A DNA stretch of 64,000 nucleotides from Corynebacterium glyciniphilum AJ 3170 (GTDB lineage Bacteria; Actinomycetota; Actinomycetes; Mycobacteriales; Mycobacteriaceae), in the NCBI RefSeq assembly GCF_007673095.1, contig NZ_VDYZ01000002.1:186001-250000 (forward strand), in the 5' to 3' direction. The notes beneath the pieces are model-generated. The model made no database searches. It saw only the letters and a program-made list of their open reading frames with translations, and was not told where the DNA came from. This document shows positions 1 through 8,976 of the stretch, in pieces (the stretch's first letter is position 1; every line of letters begins with the position of its first letter). The position numbers and the translations under genes are program-made.

Positions 1-1123
1 GGACGCCGTGAACGAGGAGGGCGACGGCTACATCAACGCCCTTGGTGCCCTCACCGGTAACCAGGCCGTCCAACAGGTCCGCGCCGGCCTCAAGGCCGTC
101 TACCTCTCCGGCTGGCAGGTCGCCGGTGACGCGAACCTCTCCGGTCACACCTACCCCGACCAGTCGCTGTACCCGGCCAACTCCGTGCCCTCTGTCGTCC
201 AGCGCATCAACAACGCACTGCTGCGTGCCGACGAGATCTCCCGCGTCGAGGGCGATGACTCCGTCGACAACTGGCTCGTCCCGATCGTCGCCGACGGTGA
301 GGCCGGCTTCGGTGGCGCCCTGAACGTCTACGAGCTGCAGAAGGCCATGATCAAGGCCGGCGTTGCCGGCTCCCACTGGGAGGACCAGCTCGCTTCGGAG
401 AAGAAGTGCGGCCACCTCGGTGGCAAGGTGCTGATCCCCACCCAGCAGCACATCCGCACCCTGAACTCCGCACGTCTGGCCGCGGACGTCGCCAACACCC
501 CGACCGTGGTCATCGCCCGTACCGATGCCGAGGCCGCTACCCTGCTGACCTCCGACGTCGACGAGCGCGACGGCAAGTTCCTCACCGGCGAGCGTTCCGC
601 CGAGGGTTACTACTACGTGAAGAACGGCATCGAGCCCTGCATCGACCGTGCGAAGTCCTACGCTCCGTACGCCGACATGATCTGGATGGAGACCGGCACC
701 CCGGATCTCGAGCTCGCCAAGAAGTTCGCCGAGGGCGTCCGTTCCGAGTTCCCGGACCAGCTGCTGTCCTACAACTGCTCCCCGTCCTTCAAGTGGTCCG
801 CCCACCTGGACGACGACGAGATCGCCAAGTTCCAGAACGAGCTGGGCGCCATGGGCTTCAAGTTCCAGTTCATCACCCTGGCCGGCTTCCACACCCTGAA
901 CTACTCCATGTTCGATCTGGCCCACGGCTACGCCCGCAACCAGATGAGCGCCTTCGTCGACCTGCAGAACCGCGAGTTCAAGGCCGCCGAGGAGCGTGGC
1001 TTCACCGCCGTCAAGCACCAGCGCGAGGTCGGCGCCGGTTACTTCGACCGCGTCGCCACCACCGTGGACCCCAACTCCTCCACCACCGCCCTGAAGGGCT
1101 CCACCGAGGAGACCCAGTTCTAG
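1..1123 (+). CDS. aceA: Isocitrate lyase, 3' part (5' end outside window)
   Basis: Glyoxylate-bypass enzyme that cleaves isocitrate to glyoxylate and succinate in the cytoplasm. The frame is open from base 2 with no start needed, so about 60 N-terminal residues lie upstream if the usual corynebacterial length of about 430 applies. The catalytic signature KKCGH is encoded at 401-415. The substrate-site stretch YNCSPSF and the C-terminal region [12 protein letters not shown] are intact, as in actinobacterial AceA. It ends with TAG at 1121 and is followed by a strong terminator. In Corynebacterium aceA is normally controlled by acetate and GlxR regulation, but its promoter is not in this window. 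Identity is confident. Confidence 0.97.
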   Translation, partial: DAVNEEGDGYINALGALTGNQAVQQVRAGLKAVYLSGWQVAGDANLSGHTYPDQSLYPANSVPSVVQRINNALLRADEISRVEGDDSVDNWLVPIVADGEAGFGGALNVYELQKAMIKAGVAGSHWEDQLASEKKCGHLGGKVLIPTQQHIRTLNSARLAADVANTPTVVIARTDAEAATLLTSDVDERDGKFLTGERSAEGYYYVKNGIEPCIDRAKSYAPYADMIWMETGTPDLELAKKFAEGVRSEFPDQLLSYNCSPSFKWSAHLDDDEIAKFQNELGAMGFKFQFITLAGFHTLNYSMFDLAHGYARNQMSAFVDLQNREFKAAEERGFTAVKHQREVGAGYFDRVATTVDPNSSTTALKGSTEETQF

Positions 1124-1170
1124 GAACCGCCCCCGGGGTTCGCCCCGCCGGTTCCTGACTGAGGACCAGA

Positions 1171-1207
1171 CCGGCCGGTCAGCAGAGATGCTGACCGGCC
1201 GGTTTTT
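1171..1207 (+). terminator. Intrinsic terminator of aceA
   Basis: Perfect 13-bp stem (CCGGCCGGTCAGC, 1171-1183, with 1190-1202), a 6-base loop and a TTTTT tail at 1203-1207, starting 47 bases after the aceA stop. Confidence 0.9.
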
Positions 1208-1338
1208 GCATGGCGGTGGCGGCATTTCGCACCTCATAAGCGGCCTATGCTCACAAAACGCCAGGTCAGGTAAAGCGAAACCCTCTTATGGGGTGCGATG
1301 ACGGACCGGGCTGAATCCCCCGCGCACAGCGCTGACCC

Positions 1339-2460
1339 CTACCGCCGCTTCCGGTCTCGGAAGCGGGTCGGAGGCTTGTCCTCGTACAGGCCGGTGATCT
1401 GGCGGCGAATATGCTCGCGGCGGTTGTACGTCGCCTCGCGGATTGCCTCGTCATTGTCGAAACTCGAGCCGATCGCGCCGGCCATCGTCCCCAACGACGC
1501 AGTCAGCCAGGCCAGCTTCGCATAGCCCCAGGGGAACGGCTCGTCGTTGACCTGGGCCCGGAAGTAGTTCGTGTCGACGATGACGATGGACAACGCCAGC
1601 AGTATCGCGAAAACGGTCGTGTAGATCATCGCGGCGGCTATCAGCACGGTAGCCAGCGTTGCACGGTTGTCCATCCGGGCACGCCACTTCGCTACGCTGT
1701 CGGACTCGCGGTTCGGCCAGCGGTTCCAGAGACCGTTGTGGTAGATCAACCAGAATGTCAGGGCACCGACAGCGACAAGACTGATCACGAACATCCGTAA
1801 GAAGGAGATCGTGTGCGACATCTGCCACATCGAGCCGTAGAAGATGCCGTAGGCACCGGTGGCGATCCCGATCGCCAAGCAGCCGGTGAGCACCCGGTAG
1901 AGCTCGGTCGGACGGTTCCCGGCCACCATGCCGAGCAGCAGGCGGAGGGACCGGCCCCATCCGTCAATGACCCGGGTGGTGTCCGCTTCCGAGTCGCCGC
2001 CCTCGATGTCGCTCGAGTCCGACACGTCCTCGAGGACACCGGCACCCGCCGGTTTCCTGCGCAACAGGCGGCTGAGCTCCTGGCGCAGTCCCTCCTGTGC
2101 CCGGAGGAATCCGAACGCGGGCAGGCAGAGCATGGTGACCCGCCCGCGATTCACCGTCTGGCTGATGACCGGACGTCTGGTGGTCAACGGCAGGTCGGTC
2201 ACGTAGATCATGCGGTCCCAACCGTGATTCTCCATGATGCCGGCCGCGCTGTCGGACAGCCGCACACTTCCGTCGAGACCCATCGGAAGGGTACTGGTAC
2301 GGACCTCGACTCTCGGCAAGCCGAGGGCGCCCAGGTCATCGTCGCTGAGATCGGTCTCGTCGGGATGCACCCCGAGCTTCTCGAGGACCTTACGTACCCG
2401 CTTCTCCGGAAGCCCCCGGTCGACCATGACGCCGACGGTGAAAATAGGTTCCTTGGTCAC
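1339..2460 (-). CDS. Conserved membrane protein of unknown function
   Basis: About 373 residues. The first about 190 are soluble and include a region rich in Asp/Ser/Glu. About four hydrophobic segments follow (around VLTGCLAIGIATGAYGIFYG, a segment with FVISLVAVGALTFW, a long one with AAAMIYTTVFAILLAL, and one with LAWLTASLGTMAGA), then a basic tail ending RFRDRKRR. The start is placed at GTG 2460 (VTKEPIFTVG), because upstream codons would overlap the divergent promoter region of the acetyltransferase at 2525. I recognise no catalytic motif and assign no function. It stands alone between aceA and the divergent gene. Confidence 0.7.
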   Translation of the reverse strand: MTKEPIFTVGVMVDRGLPEKRVRKVLEKLGVHPDETDLSDDDLGALGLPRVEVRTSTLPMGLDGSVRLSDSAAGIMENHGWDRMIYVTDLPLTTRRPVISQTVNRGRVTMLCLPAFGFLRAQEGLRQELSRLLRRKPAGAGVLEDVSDSSDIEGGDSEADTTRVIDGWGRSLRLLLGMVAGNRPTELYRVLTGCLAIGIATGAYGIFYGSMWQMSHTISFLRMFVISLVAVGALTFWLIYHNGLWNRWPNRESDSVAKWRARMDNRATLATVLIAAAMIYTTVFAILLALSIVIVDTNYFRAQVNDEPFPWGYAKLAWLTASLGTMAGAIGSSFDNDEAIREATYNRREHIRRQITGLYEDKPPTRFRDRKRR

Positions 2461-2524
2461 GGCGAGAATCGTACCTGGACACAGACTCCGGTGGAAAGTG
2501 ATGCACGGCACGTATCGTGGGGGC

Positions 2525-3766
2525 ATGTCTCAGGTTGATTTTGTGCAGATGGACCACACCTGGCGTAGCCGCTACGAGGCACTCACCGCCTGGACGTGGC
2601 CGTCGTCCTACGCCGTGGAGGACCTCACCGGGTTGCCCCTGCCGTTCGAGTGGGAGCACAGCGTGGCACTGGCCGACAGGCAGGACGGTGAACGTCTCGC
2701 CGCGGAAGCGGCGTTCTACCCGTTCCCGGAGCTCGCCGTCCCCGGCGGCCGCCTCGCAGCCAACGGGCTGACGTCGGTGGCGGTACAGCCGACGTACCGT
2801 CGTCAAGGGCTGTTGCGACGCATGATCGGCCGTTACCTCGACATGAGTGTCGCCCGTGGCGACGCCCTGAGCCTCCTGCTGGCGCAGGAGTACGGGATCT
2901 ACGGACGCTTCGGCTACGGCCATGCCAGTGACATCGTCACGCTGCGCATCCCGCATGGTACGCACCTGACCGCGCCGCGGGGCGTCACGGACAGCGCCGA
3001 TTTCAGTGTCGACGTGGACTATGTCTCTGCAGACCGGGACGCTCCGTTCATCCACCGGGTGCAGCGTGCCCAGACCCGTCCGGGCACTCCGGTCCGGGAA
3101 GCGGCCGGCTTCCAGCACCGGGCACTGACGTCGCCGCCTGCCCCGGCGCAGCCACTGCGCATCGTCCGGGTGACACGCGGTGACGAGCCGGTGGCGTATG
3201 CGCTGTTCAGTAGGCCGCAGGATGCGGGGCCGTCCGTCGCACCGGTCGTCGACTGGAATGCCCTGGGCGCGGCGGCGGAGTACACGGTGTGGCAGACGTT
3301 GCTCAACCAGGACCTCATCGACACTGTGGAAGCCCGGCGTGTCCCGGTGGATTCGGTCCTGACATCCCTCCTCCCCGACCCCCGCGCCGCCGGCCCCACA
3401 TTGCACGACGATCTCTGGGCCCGCATTCTCGATCTCCCCACCTGCCTGACGGCACGACGCTACAGCTCTGACGTTGACGTTGCCCTGGAAATCAAGGATC
3501 CGTTGATCGAAGCCAATGACGGTGTCTGGACGCTGCGCGTCACCGACGGGCACGCCGAGGTCTCTCCTGCCACTGCAGGGGTCACGCCGGACGTGTCCCT
3601 GTCGATCGCGCAGTTGTCCGCAGCGTATCTCGGACGCCCGGTGTTGGCACAGGCCGGGCGGCTCGGCCCGTCCGAGGACCTGGTGGAACACACTCCAGGA
3701 TCGGTGGACCGCCTCCACACTGCCCTGTCGTGGCCGGAACTGCCGGGAATGACGTGGGGGTTCTGA
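2525..3766 (+). CDS. Eis-like GNAT N-acetyltransferase
   Basis: 413 residues, close to the 402-408 of mycobacterial Eis. The N-terminal GNAT fold has the acetyl-CoA loop VAVQPTYRRQGLLRRM, followed by EYGIYGRFGYG, which should carry the Tyr used as general acid in Eis. A second GNAT-like half and a C-terminal SCP2-like domain follow. The chain ends in MTWGF; in Eis the C-terminal carboxylate of a terminal Phe takes part in catalysis, and that feature is kept here. Eis enzymes acetylate amines on aminoglycosides and lysine side chains. The true substrate here is unknown. The start is ATG 2525, about 65 bases from the divergent membrane gene. A longer upstream frame exists but would overlap that gene. 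Confidence 0.85.
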   Translation: MSQVDFVQMDHTWRSRYEALTAWTWPSSYAVEDLTGLPLPFEWEHSVALADRQDGERLAAEAAFYPFPELAVPGGRLAANGLTSVAVQPTYRRQGLLRRMIGRYLDMSVARGDALSLLLAQEYGIYGRFGYGHASDIVTLRIPHGTHLTAPRGVTDSADFSVDVDYVSADRDAPFIHRVQRAQTRPGTPVREAAGFQHRALTSPPAPAQPLRIVRVTRGDEPVAYALFSRPQDAGPSVAPVVDWNALGAAAEYTVWQTLLNQDLIDTVEARRVPVDSVLTSLLPDPRAAGPTLHDDLWARILDLPTCLTARRYSSDVDVALEIKDPLIEANDGVWTLRVTDGHAEVSPATAGVTPDVSLSIAQLSAAYLGRPVLAQAGRLGPSEDLVEHTPGSVDRLHTALSWPELPGMTWGF

Positions 3767-3799
3767 GCAGTGTGACCACTACTGACGGGGCGAGACTCC

Positions 3800-4207
3800 C
3801 TATTCCTCTGCAACGCTCAGTTGCCAGGTGACGCCGAACCGGTCACCGACCCACCCGAACTGTCCGAACCCGTAGTCGTCGAGCGGCATGTACACGTCGC
3901 CGTCCGCACTGAGTTCCGTGAACAACCGCTGCAGTTCGTCGGTCGACTCACATTCCACCATGAGTGACACGGCCGGGGTGATGTCCCATTCATGCCGGAC
4001 GAAACTGTCACTGCACCGCAGCCGCTGTCCGGCGACCTCGAACTCGGCCATGATGACCGTGCCTTCTTCACCCGGGCCGTCCGGTCCATACCGGTTGTCA
4101 GAGATGACCCGGCCGTCACGGAAGATGTCGAGGTACGTGGTCATTGCCTCGGACGCCTGCTGGCCACGCCCGGGTTGGAATGTAATGAAGGGAACGATCC
4201 GGCTCAT
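3800..4207 (-). CDS. PhnB-like VOC-family protein
   Basis: 135 residues. The start MSRIVPFITFQPGRGQQASEAM and the motif WVGDRFGVTWQLS near the C-terminus are typical of the PhnB/3-dmu-9 3-mt branch of the vicinal oxygen chelate superfamily, small dimeric cytoplasmic proteins usually of unknown substrate. The metal-ligand positions are not clearly conserved, so catalysis cannot be inferred. It is convergent with the Eis-like gene (33-base gap) and downstream of lpd on the same strand, but a hairpin at 4268-4305 probably separates it from lpd. Confidence 0.8.
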   Translation of the reverse strand: MSRIVPFITFQPGRGQQASEAMTTYLDIFRDGRVISDNRYGPDGPGEEGTVIMAEFEVAGQRLRCSDSFVRHEWDITPAVSLMVECESTDELQRLFTELSADGDVYMPLDDYGFGQFGWVGDRFGVTWQLSVAEE

Positions 4208-4267
4208 GACGTCAGTCTATCGTCCTGCGCACTACGTGAGCGTTCTGGCGACCCCGGAAACACCTGT

Positions 4268-4305
4268 GCCCGCGCACACGTCACGAGGTGACAATGTGCG
4301 CGGGC
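4268..4305 (-). terminator. Hairpin downstream of lpd, probable terminator
   Basis: 11-bp inverted repeat (GCCCGCGCACA at 4268-4278 with 4295-4305) located 25 bases after the lpd stop on the minus strand. The U-tract on that strand is weak (ACAGGTGTTT), so it may terminate only partly. Confidence 0.55.
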
Positions 4306-4329
4306 AGAGCAGGCGGAACCCGGGAAGAT

Positions 4330-5754
4330 CTACAGGTTGATCATGTGACCCATGGTGCCCTCGGCGGCCTCCTTGATGGCCTCCGACAACGTCGGGTGGG
4401 TGTGGACGTTGCGTCCGATCTCCTCGGCGGTGAGGTCGAAGCGCTGCGCCAGCGTGAGCTCAGGCAGCAGCTCGGAGACGTCCGGGCCGACCATGTGGCC
4501 ACCGATGAGCTCGCCGTACTCGGCGTCGACGACGATCTTCACGAAGCCGACGCCCTCGTTGAGGCCCATGGCCTTACCGTTGGCACTATAGGGGAAGGAC
4601 GCGACCTTGATCTCGCGGCCGTTCTCCTCCGCCATCTTGCGGGCGGCTTCCTCGGTGTATCCGAAGGAGGCGACCTGCGGGTTGCAGAACGTGGCGCGAG
4701 GCATGTTGTTGTAGTCGCCCAGTTCCTGGGTTTCCGCGCCGGCGATCGTCTCTGCGGCGACCACACCCTGTGCCTCCGCCACATGGGCGAGCTGCAGCTT
4801 GGCGGTGACGTCGCCGATGGCGTAGATGCCCTTGACGTTGGTGCGCATGCGCTCGTCGATGTCGATGGCACCGCGCTCGGTGAGCTTCACGCCGGTGTTC
4901 TCCAGACCGAAGCCTTCGACGCGGGGAGCGAAACCGATGGAGACCATGACGCGGTCGGCCTTGATGGTCTCGGATTTGGAGCCGTCAGCGGCCTCGATGT
5001 CGACCTCGACTCCGGCGTCGCCGCCGAGGTCGCGCACGGCGGTGGTCTTGTGACCGGTCTTGAGGTTCACGCCGAGCTTCTTGTACTGCTTGGCGATCTC
5101 CTTGGAGACGTCCTTGTCCTCGTTCGGCAGGACACGGTCCATGAACTCGACGACGGTGATGTCGACGCCGAAGTTGGCGAGCACGTAGGCGAACTCCATG
5201 CCGATGGCCCCGGCGCCGATGACGACCATGGACTTCGGGGCGTTCTCATCGAGGATCTGCTCCTCGTAGGAGACGATGTTGCCGCCGATCTCGACTCCCG
5301 GCAGGGACTTCACCACGGAGCCGGAGGCGATGATGGCGTTGTCGAAGGTGATGGTCTTACCTTCGTCGTCCCCCTCCGTGATCTCGACGGTGTGGTCGTC
5401 GGTGAAGGAACCGAGTCCGTTGATTTCGGTGATCTTGTTCTTCTTCATCAGGAAGTGGACACCCTTGACGATGCCCGCGGACACCTTGCGTGAGCGCTTG
5501 TGAGCCACGCTGTAGTCCATGCTGATGTTCTCACCCGTGATGCCGAAGGTCTTGGCGTCGTGGGTGAGGATGTGCGAGATGTCCGCGTTACGGATCAGCG
5601 CCTTCGAGGGGATGCAGCCGACGTTCAGACAGACGCCGCCCCAGTACTGCTTCTCGATCACTGCGGTCTTCAGGCCCAGCTGTGCCGCACGGATGGCGGA
5701 GACATATCCGCCCGGGCCCGCACCGATTACTACTACGTCATAATGTTCAGCCAC
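4330..5754 (-). CDS. lpd: Dihydrolipoyl dehydrogenase (E3)
   Basis: 474 residues; reoxidises dihydrolipoamide of 2-oxoacid dehydrogenase complexes with FAD and NAD. Visible in order: FAD-binding [14 protein letters not shown], the redox-active disulfide motif [13 protein letters not shown], the NAD-binding [14 protein letters not shown], the second FAD motif [18 protein letters not shown], and the C-terminal interface with [13 protein letters not shown] that supplies the catalytic His-Glu pair. The start is GTG 5754 ([11 protein letters not shown]), since the upstream in-frame residues are not family-like. In Corynebacterium lpd is monocistronic and outside the E1/E2 genes, as seems to be so here. 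Confidence 0.96.
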   Translation of the reverse strand: MAEHYDVVVIGAGPGGYVSAIRAAQLGLKTAVIEKQYWGGVCLNVGCIPSKALIRNADISHILTHDAKTFGITGENISMDYSVAHKRSRKVSAGIVKGVHFLMKKNKITEINGLGSFTDDHTVEITEGDDEGKTITFDNAIIASGSVVKSLPGVEIGGNIVSYEEQILDENAPKSMVVIGAGAIGMEFAYVLANFGVDITVVEFMDRVLPNEDKDVSKEIAKQYKKLGVNLKTGHKTTAVRDLGGDAGVEVDIEAADGSKSETIKADRVMVSIGFAPRVEGFGLENTGVKLTERGAIDIDERMRTNVKGIYAIGDVTAKLQLAHVAEAQGVVAAETIAGAETQELGDYNNMPRATFCNPQVASFGYTEEAARKMAEENGREIKVASFPYSANGKAMGLNEGVGFVKIVVDAEYGELIGGHMVGPDVSELLPELTLAQRFDLTAEEIGRNVHTHPTLSEAIKEAAEGTMGHMINL

Positions 5755-5853
5755 GTGGTCAAGGATACGACTTTTCGGTCGGAACGTGCAGAGCCGGGGC
5801 ACCGTCCACAGTGTTCCCCCACGAAAGTAGAGGTCAGGACGGCAGCCGGGTGG

Positions 5854-5964
5854 CTACATGAAGCGCACGATGAGGTCCGTGACCGTCGAGAGGAAGTTGT
5901 TGATGTTGCCGCCGAGCACCTCGTTGGAGCTGACGATGAACTGGTCGATGGGGGCGAGATTCAC
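5854..5964 (-). CDS. 36-residue PorH-like small protein
   Basis: GTG start at 5964 with a good ribosome site (AGAGGA, 7 bases before it) and stop at 5854. The peptide begins VNLAPIDQFIV and ends LSTVTDLIVRFM. It carries a GGNI element in the middle that recalls the GGNIG stretch of C. glutamicum PorH (from memory), and it has no signal peptide, as is true of PorH and PorA. PorA/PorH form small channels in the mycolate outer membrane. It lies directly upstream of lpd on the same strand and is divergent from a mycolyltransferase, an envelope-related neighbour. Homology is only suggestive. Confidence 0.55.
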   Translation of the reverse strand: MNLAPIDQFIVSSNEVLGGNINNFLSTVTDLIVRFM

Positions 5965-6184
5965 TACTGGTTCCTCTTTCACGTGTGCGGAGATACGCGC
6001 CTTGGTGGCGCGCTCCACCTTAAACGGTCCGGCGACCGGTGGTGCTACAGCCGGGCATATGTCATGACACAAAAGGGGGTGGAGGACAGTCCTCGTACGT
6101 CCGGTGCCCAACACGTCCGGGACCACCGGGGGAGTAACGGGGTCGGGGGAGTAACCGTTTCCTCACATGAAATAGGGATCGGGC

Positions 6185-6213
6185 TTACAGACTGCGGGAC
6201 CACCCGCTATGCT
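6185..6213 (+). promoter_or_regulatory. Predicted promoter of the mycolyltransferase gene
   Basis: TTACAG at 6185-6190, a 17-base spacer and TATGCT at 6208-6213, giving a leader of about 45 bases before the ATG at 6264, with a TTGAGGA ribosome site. Confidence 0.6.
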
Positions 6214-6263
6214 GACGGAGTCTGCCTTGCACCGCTTTACTGACTTTTCTTCTTGAGGACCGA

Positions 6264-7661
6264 ATGAACAAGCGCGCCATCGCCCGCGTCACGGCCGCCG
6301 CCGTCGCCACAGCCCTGCCCCTGTCCGTCATGAGTGTGCTCGGCACCGGTGCCGCGTTCGCCGGCGAGGCCCAGCCTGCCACCGCCCCCGCCGATTCCGG
6401 CGACGGCCGTCCCGCTTCGCCGGAGTTCCGCAATGCCGCGACCGTCAACAACCCCTTCCCCACCCGCGTCGCTGCGGAAGGCGCCAACTACATCGACGAG
6501 TCCAAGGCCGCCTGGCGTGACTACATCTACCAGGCAGAAGACGGCTCCAACGAGGAAGAGAACAGCTCCTGGAAGGCCGGCGACCGTTACCAGCGCATGG
6601 AAGAGCGCATGGTCCACTCCAAGGCCATGAACCGTGACATCCCGATCGTGACGATCCGCGCCAAGGAAGACCCTCGGAACGCACCCACCATCTACCTGCT
6701 CAACGGGGCTGACGGTGGCGAAGGTGCTGCCAACTGGCTGCGCCAGACCAACGCCATCGACTTCTACGGCAACCAGATCGGCAACGTCAACGTGGTCATC
6801 CCCATGGAGGGCGCGTTCTCGTACTACACCGACTGGCAGGAGGAGAACGAGAGTCTCGACAAGGGTGGCAACAAGCAGGCCTGGGAAACCTTCCTGGTCC
6901 AGGAGCTCCCCGGGCCGATGGAAGAGGCCCTCGGCACCTACAACCCGAACCGTTCGATCATCGGTATGTCCATGACCGGATCGACCACCCTGGTCTACGG
7001 CGAGAAGTACTCCGGGTTCTACGACTCCGTCGGCGCCTACTCCGGCTGTGCCGCCACCTCCGGCGAGGCAGCACGCACCGTCGACATCGTCCTGGACCGC
7101 GGCGACGCCACCTACGAGCAGATGTGGGGTGACCGCAACGGCGCGACAGCTCTGGAGAACGACGCGCTGGTCAATGCCGCGGATCTCAAGGACCAGAAGA
7201 ACATCTACGTCTCCTCCTCCAGCGGACTGATGGGCGAGCACGACGTCCCCTCCGGCGACCGGCTCAACGGCTTCCTCCCCGGCTCGATCACGCCCGCCGT
7301 CGAGGGTGGCGCCATCGAGGCCGTGACCAACGCCTGCACCCACATGCTGAAGTCCACCACCGATGCCGCGGGCATCACCCAGGCCTCCAACAACCTAGTG
7401 TACAACTTCCGCAACACCGGCACCCACCAGTGGGGCTACTGGCAGGACGACATGTTCGACTCCTGGCCCACCATCTCCGAGGGCCTGTTCCCCGGCAACG
7501 GGGCGAAGGCCGTCGAGCAACGCGACGCGGGCAAGGCCGACTACCTGGAAAAGAACCCGGGCATGGGTGCCGAGGGATCCACGCCGGTCTCCTCCCTGCT
7601 CCCGATCACCGACGCTGTCGGGGAAGCACTCGCCGAGCAGAACGCCGACGGCGACGAGTAA
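6264..7661 (+). CDS. Secreted trehalose corynomycolyl transferase (Ag85 family)
   Basis: 465 residues. The Sec signal peptide begins MNKRAIARVTAAAVATALPL and is probably cut after AFA. The mature part is an alpha/beta hydrolase of the antigen 85/PS1 type: YLLNGADGG near the oxyanion loop, nucleophile elbow GMSMTGS, and a C-terminal catalytic His in TGTHQWGYWQDD. Such enzymes move mycolyl groups between trehalose monocorynomycolate molecules and to arabinogalactan outside the membrane. The ribosome site is TTGAGGA. The downstream flippase-like gene begins only about 75 bases later and may be co-transcribed. Which Cmt/Cop paralogue it is cannot be settled here. Confidence 0.9.
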   Translation: MNKRAIARVTAAAVATALPLSVMSVLGTGAAFAGEAQPATAPADSGDGRPASPEFRNAATVNNPFPTRVAAEGANYIDESKAAWRDYIYQAEDGSNEEENSSWKAGDRYQRMEERMVHSKAMNRDIPIVTIRAKEDPRNAPTIYLLNGADGGEGAANWLRQTNAIDFYGNQIGNVNVVIPMEGAFSYYTDWQEENESLDKGGNKQAWETFLVQELPGPMEEALGTYNPNRSIIGMSMTGSTTLVYGEKYSGFYDSVGAYSGCAATSGEAARTVDIVLDRGDATYEQMWGDRNGATALENDALVNAADLKDQKNIYVSSSSGLMGEHDVPSGDRLNGFLPGSITPAVEGGAIEAVTNACTHMLKSTTDAAGITQASNNLVYNFRNTGTHQWGYWQDDMFDSWPTISEGLFPGNGAKAVEQRDAGKADYLEKNPGMGAEGSTPVSSLLPITDAVGEALAEQNADGDE

Positions 7662-7737
7662 CACGGCCTGACCTCCGATTCCCACCGCCGCCCGAAAAAC
7701 AACCGGCCCCGTACGGGCCCTGTCCGCCGCCACTGTC

Positions 7738-8976
7738 GTGGTGGCGGTTTCCGGTTATGCGGTGATCGTCGTTGCGGGCCGCGCGCTGGACACCGTCAGC
7801 TATGAAGCTTTCTCGGTGTTCTGGGGGCTGTTCTTCGCCCTCGCCGGCCTGATCGACGGACTCCTGCAGGAGACGACGCGTTCCGTGGCGGCCCGTCACA
7901 CCACGTCGGGACGGGCGTTGCGCCCCGACGTCCCCGGCGCACGTCCGATGGCCGTCGCCGTCGGTTTCGCCGTCATCGCCGGACTCCTTGCCGTGGGCCT
8001 TGGACCACTGTGGTCGGGAAGAATCCTTCCGGACGGGCAGAACCTCGAGGCCGCCGGGGTCATCCTGTTGGCTGGCGGGCTGGCGTCCTACACCTTCCAG
8101 GCTGCGGTCTGCGGCCTGCTGTCTGCGGCCACCCGCTGGACCACGTTCGCGTGGTTGATCAGCGTGGACAGCGCGGTCCGTATTCTGCTGGCCCTGGTCG
8201 CCTGGGCGCTGGGCTGGCATCTGCTCGCATTCCTCCTGGTCACCGTCATCGGTGCGGCGACGTGGCTGGGTCTGCTTCTCCTTGTCCCCTCCCAGCGAGA
8301 CGTGCTGCGGGAGGTGGGAGACGTCGCGACCGGCGAGTTCATCCGTCGGACGGTCAAGGCGATGCTCGCGTCAGGTGCGAATGCGGTACTGATCACCGGA
8401 TTCCCGGTGTTAATCACCTTCACCTCCGGCGCAGACGTCGCTCCCGGGGCGCTGGCCGCCGTCATCACGGCGGTGACGCTGACCCGCGCCCCACTGCTGG
8501 TCCCCCTGCAACGTTTTCAACCGGCGTTGATCGTGCACTTCACGCAGCACCGTGACCGGTTACTGCGGGCCTGCGCGTTGCCGTCCGCGATCATCGTGGG
8601 GACCGCAGCGGTCGGCGGCATTGCCGCGTACTGGTTGGCACGCCCGCTGATGCTGGTGTTCTTCGACGCCGAGCTCGTCAGCTCACCACTGGTGCTCGCA
8701 TTACTGACTGTGGCATCGGCGTCGACGGCGCTGTTGATGGTGACCGGTTCAGCCGCACATGCGGCCGAACGACATTCCCTGTACCTGACAGGTTGGGCCG
8801 TGGCGACAGTCGCCGCGGTCGCTCTGCTGCTCATCGACGTCTCCCCCGAAGCCCGCGCAGTACTTGCCCTCGGGCTGGCGCCACTGGCGGGAGTGACTGT
8901 GCATCTCACCGTACTGGCGCGGCGCTCAACACTCATTCCCCCGTCATCGGCAGATTCTTCCGGGAGAACACGGTGA
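7738..8976 (+). CDS. Flippase-like polytopic membrane protein (MOP/MVF type)
   Basis: At least 412 residues with about 12 hydrophobic segments from the first residues (VAVSGYAVIVVAGRAL) to the end, and very few charged loops. The pattern resembles polysaccharide/lipid flippases of the MOP superfamily, which carry lipid-linked sugars across the membrane. The start is uncertain: GTG 7738 or 7735 has no clear ribosome site. The frame stays open back to 7672, so a few more residues, possibly from CTG 7717, may belong to it. Its 3' end overlaps the convergent MFS gene by 44 bases. The position after a mycolyltransferase suggests an envelope role. Confidence 0.65.
   Translation: MVAVSGYAVIVVAGRALDTVSYEAFSVFWGLFFALAGLIDGLLQETTRSVAARHTTSGRALRPDVPGARPMAVAVGFAVIAGLLAVGLGPLWSGRILPDGQNLEAAGVILLAGGLASYTFQAAVCGLLSAATRWTTFAWLISVDSAVRILLALVAWALGWHLLAFLLVTVIGAATWLGLLLLVPSQRDVLREVGDVATGEFIRRTVKAMLASGANAVLITGFPVLITFTSGADVAPGALAAVITAVTLTRAPLLVPLQRFQPALIVHFTQHRDRLLRACALPSAIIVGTAAVGGIAAYWLARPLMLVFFDAELVSSPLVLALLTVASASTALLMVTGSAAHAAERHSLYLTGWAVATVAAVALLLIDVSPEARAVLALGLAPLAGVTVHLTVLARRSTLIPPSSADSSGRTR

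Noticed and set aside
4288..5493. 401-residue open frame on the plus strand
   Set aside because: It is the antisense of lpd; composition follows codon positions of lpd and there is no recognisable protein.
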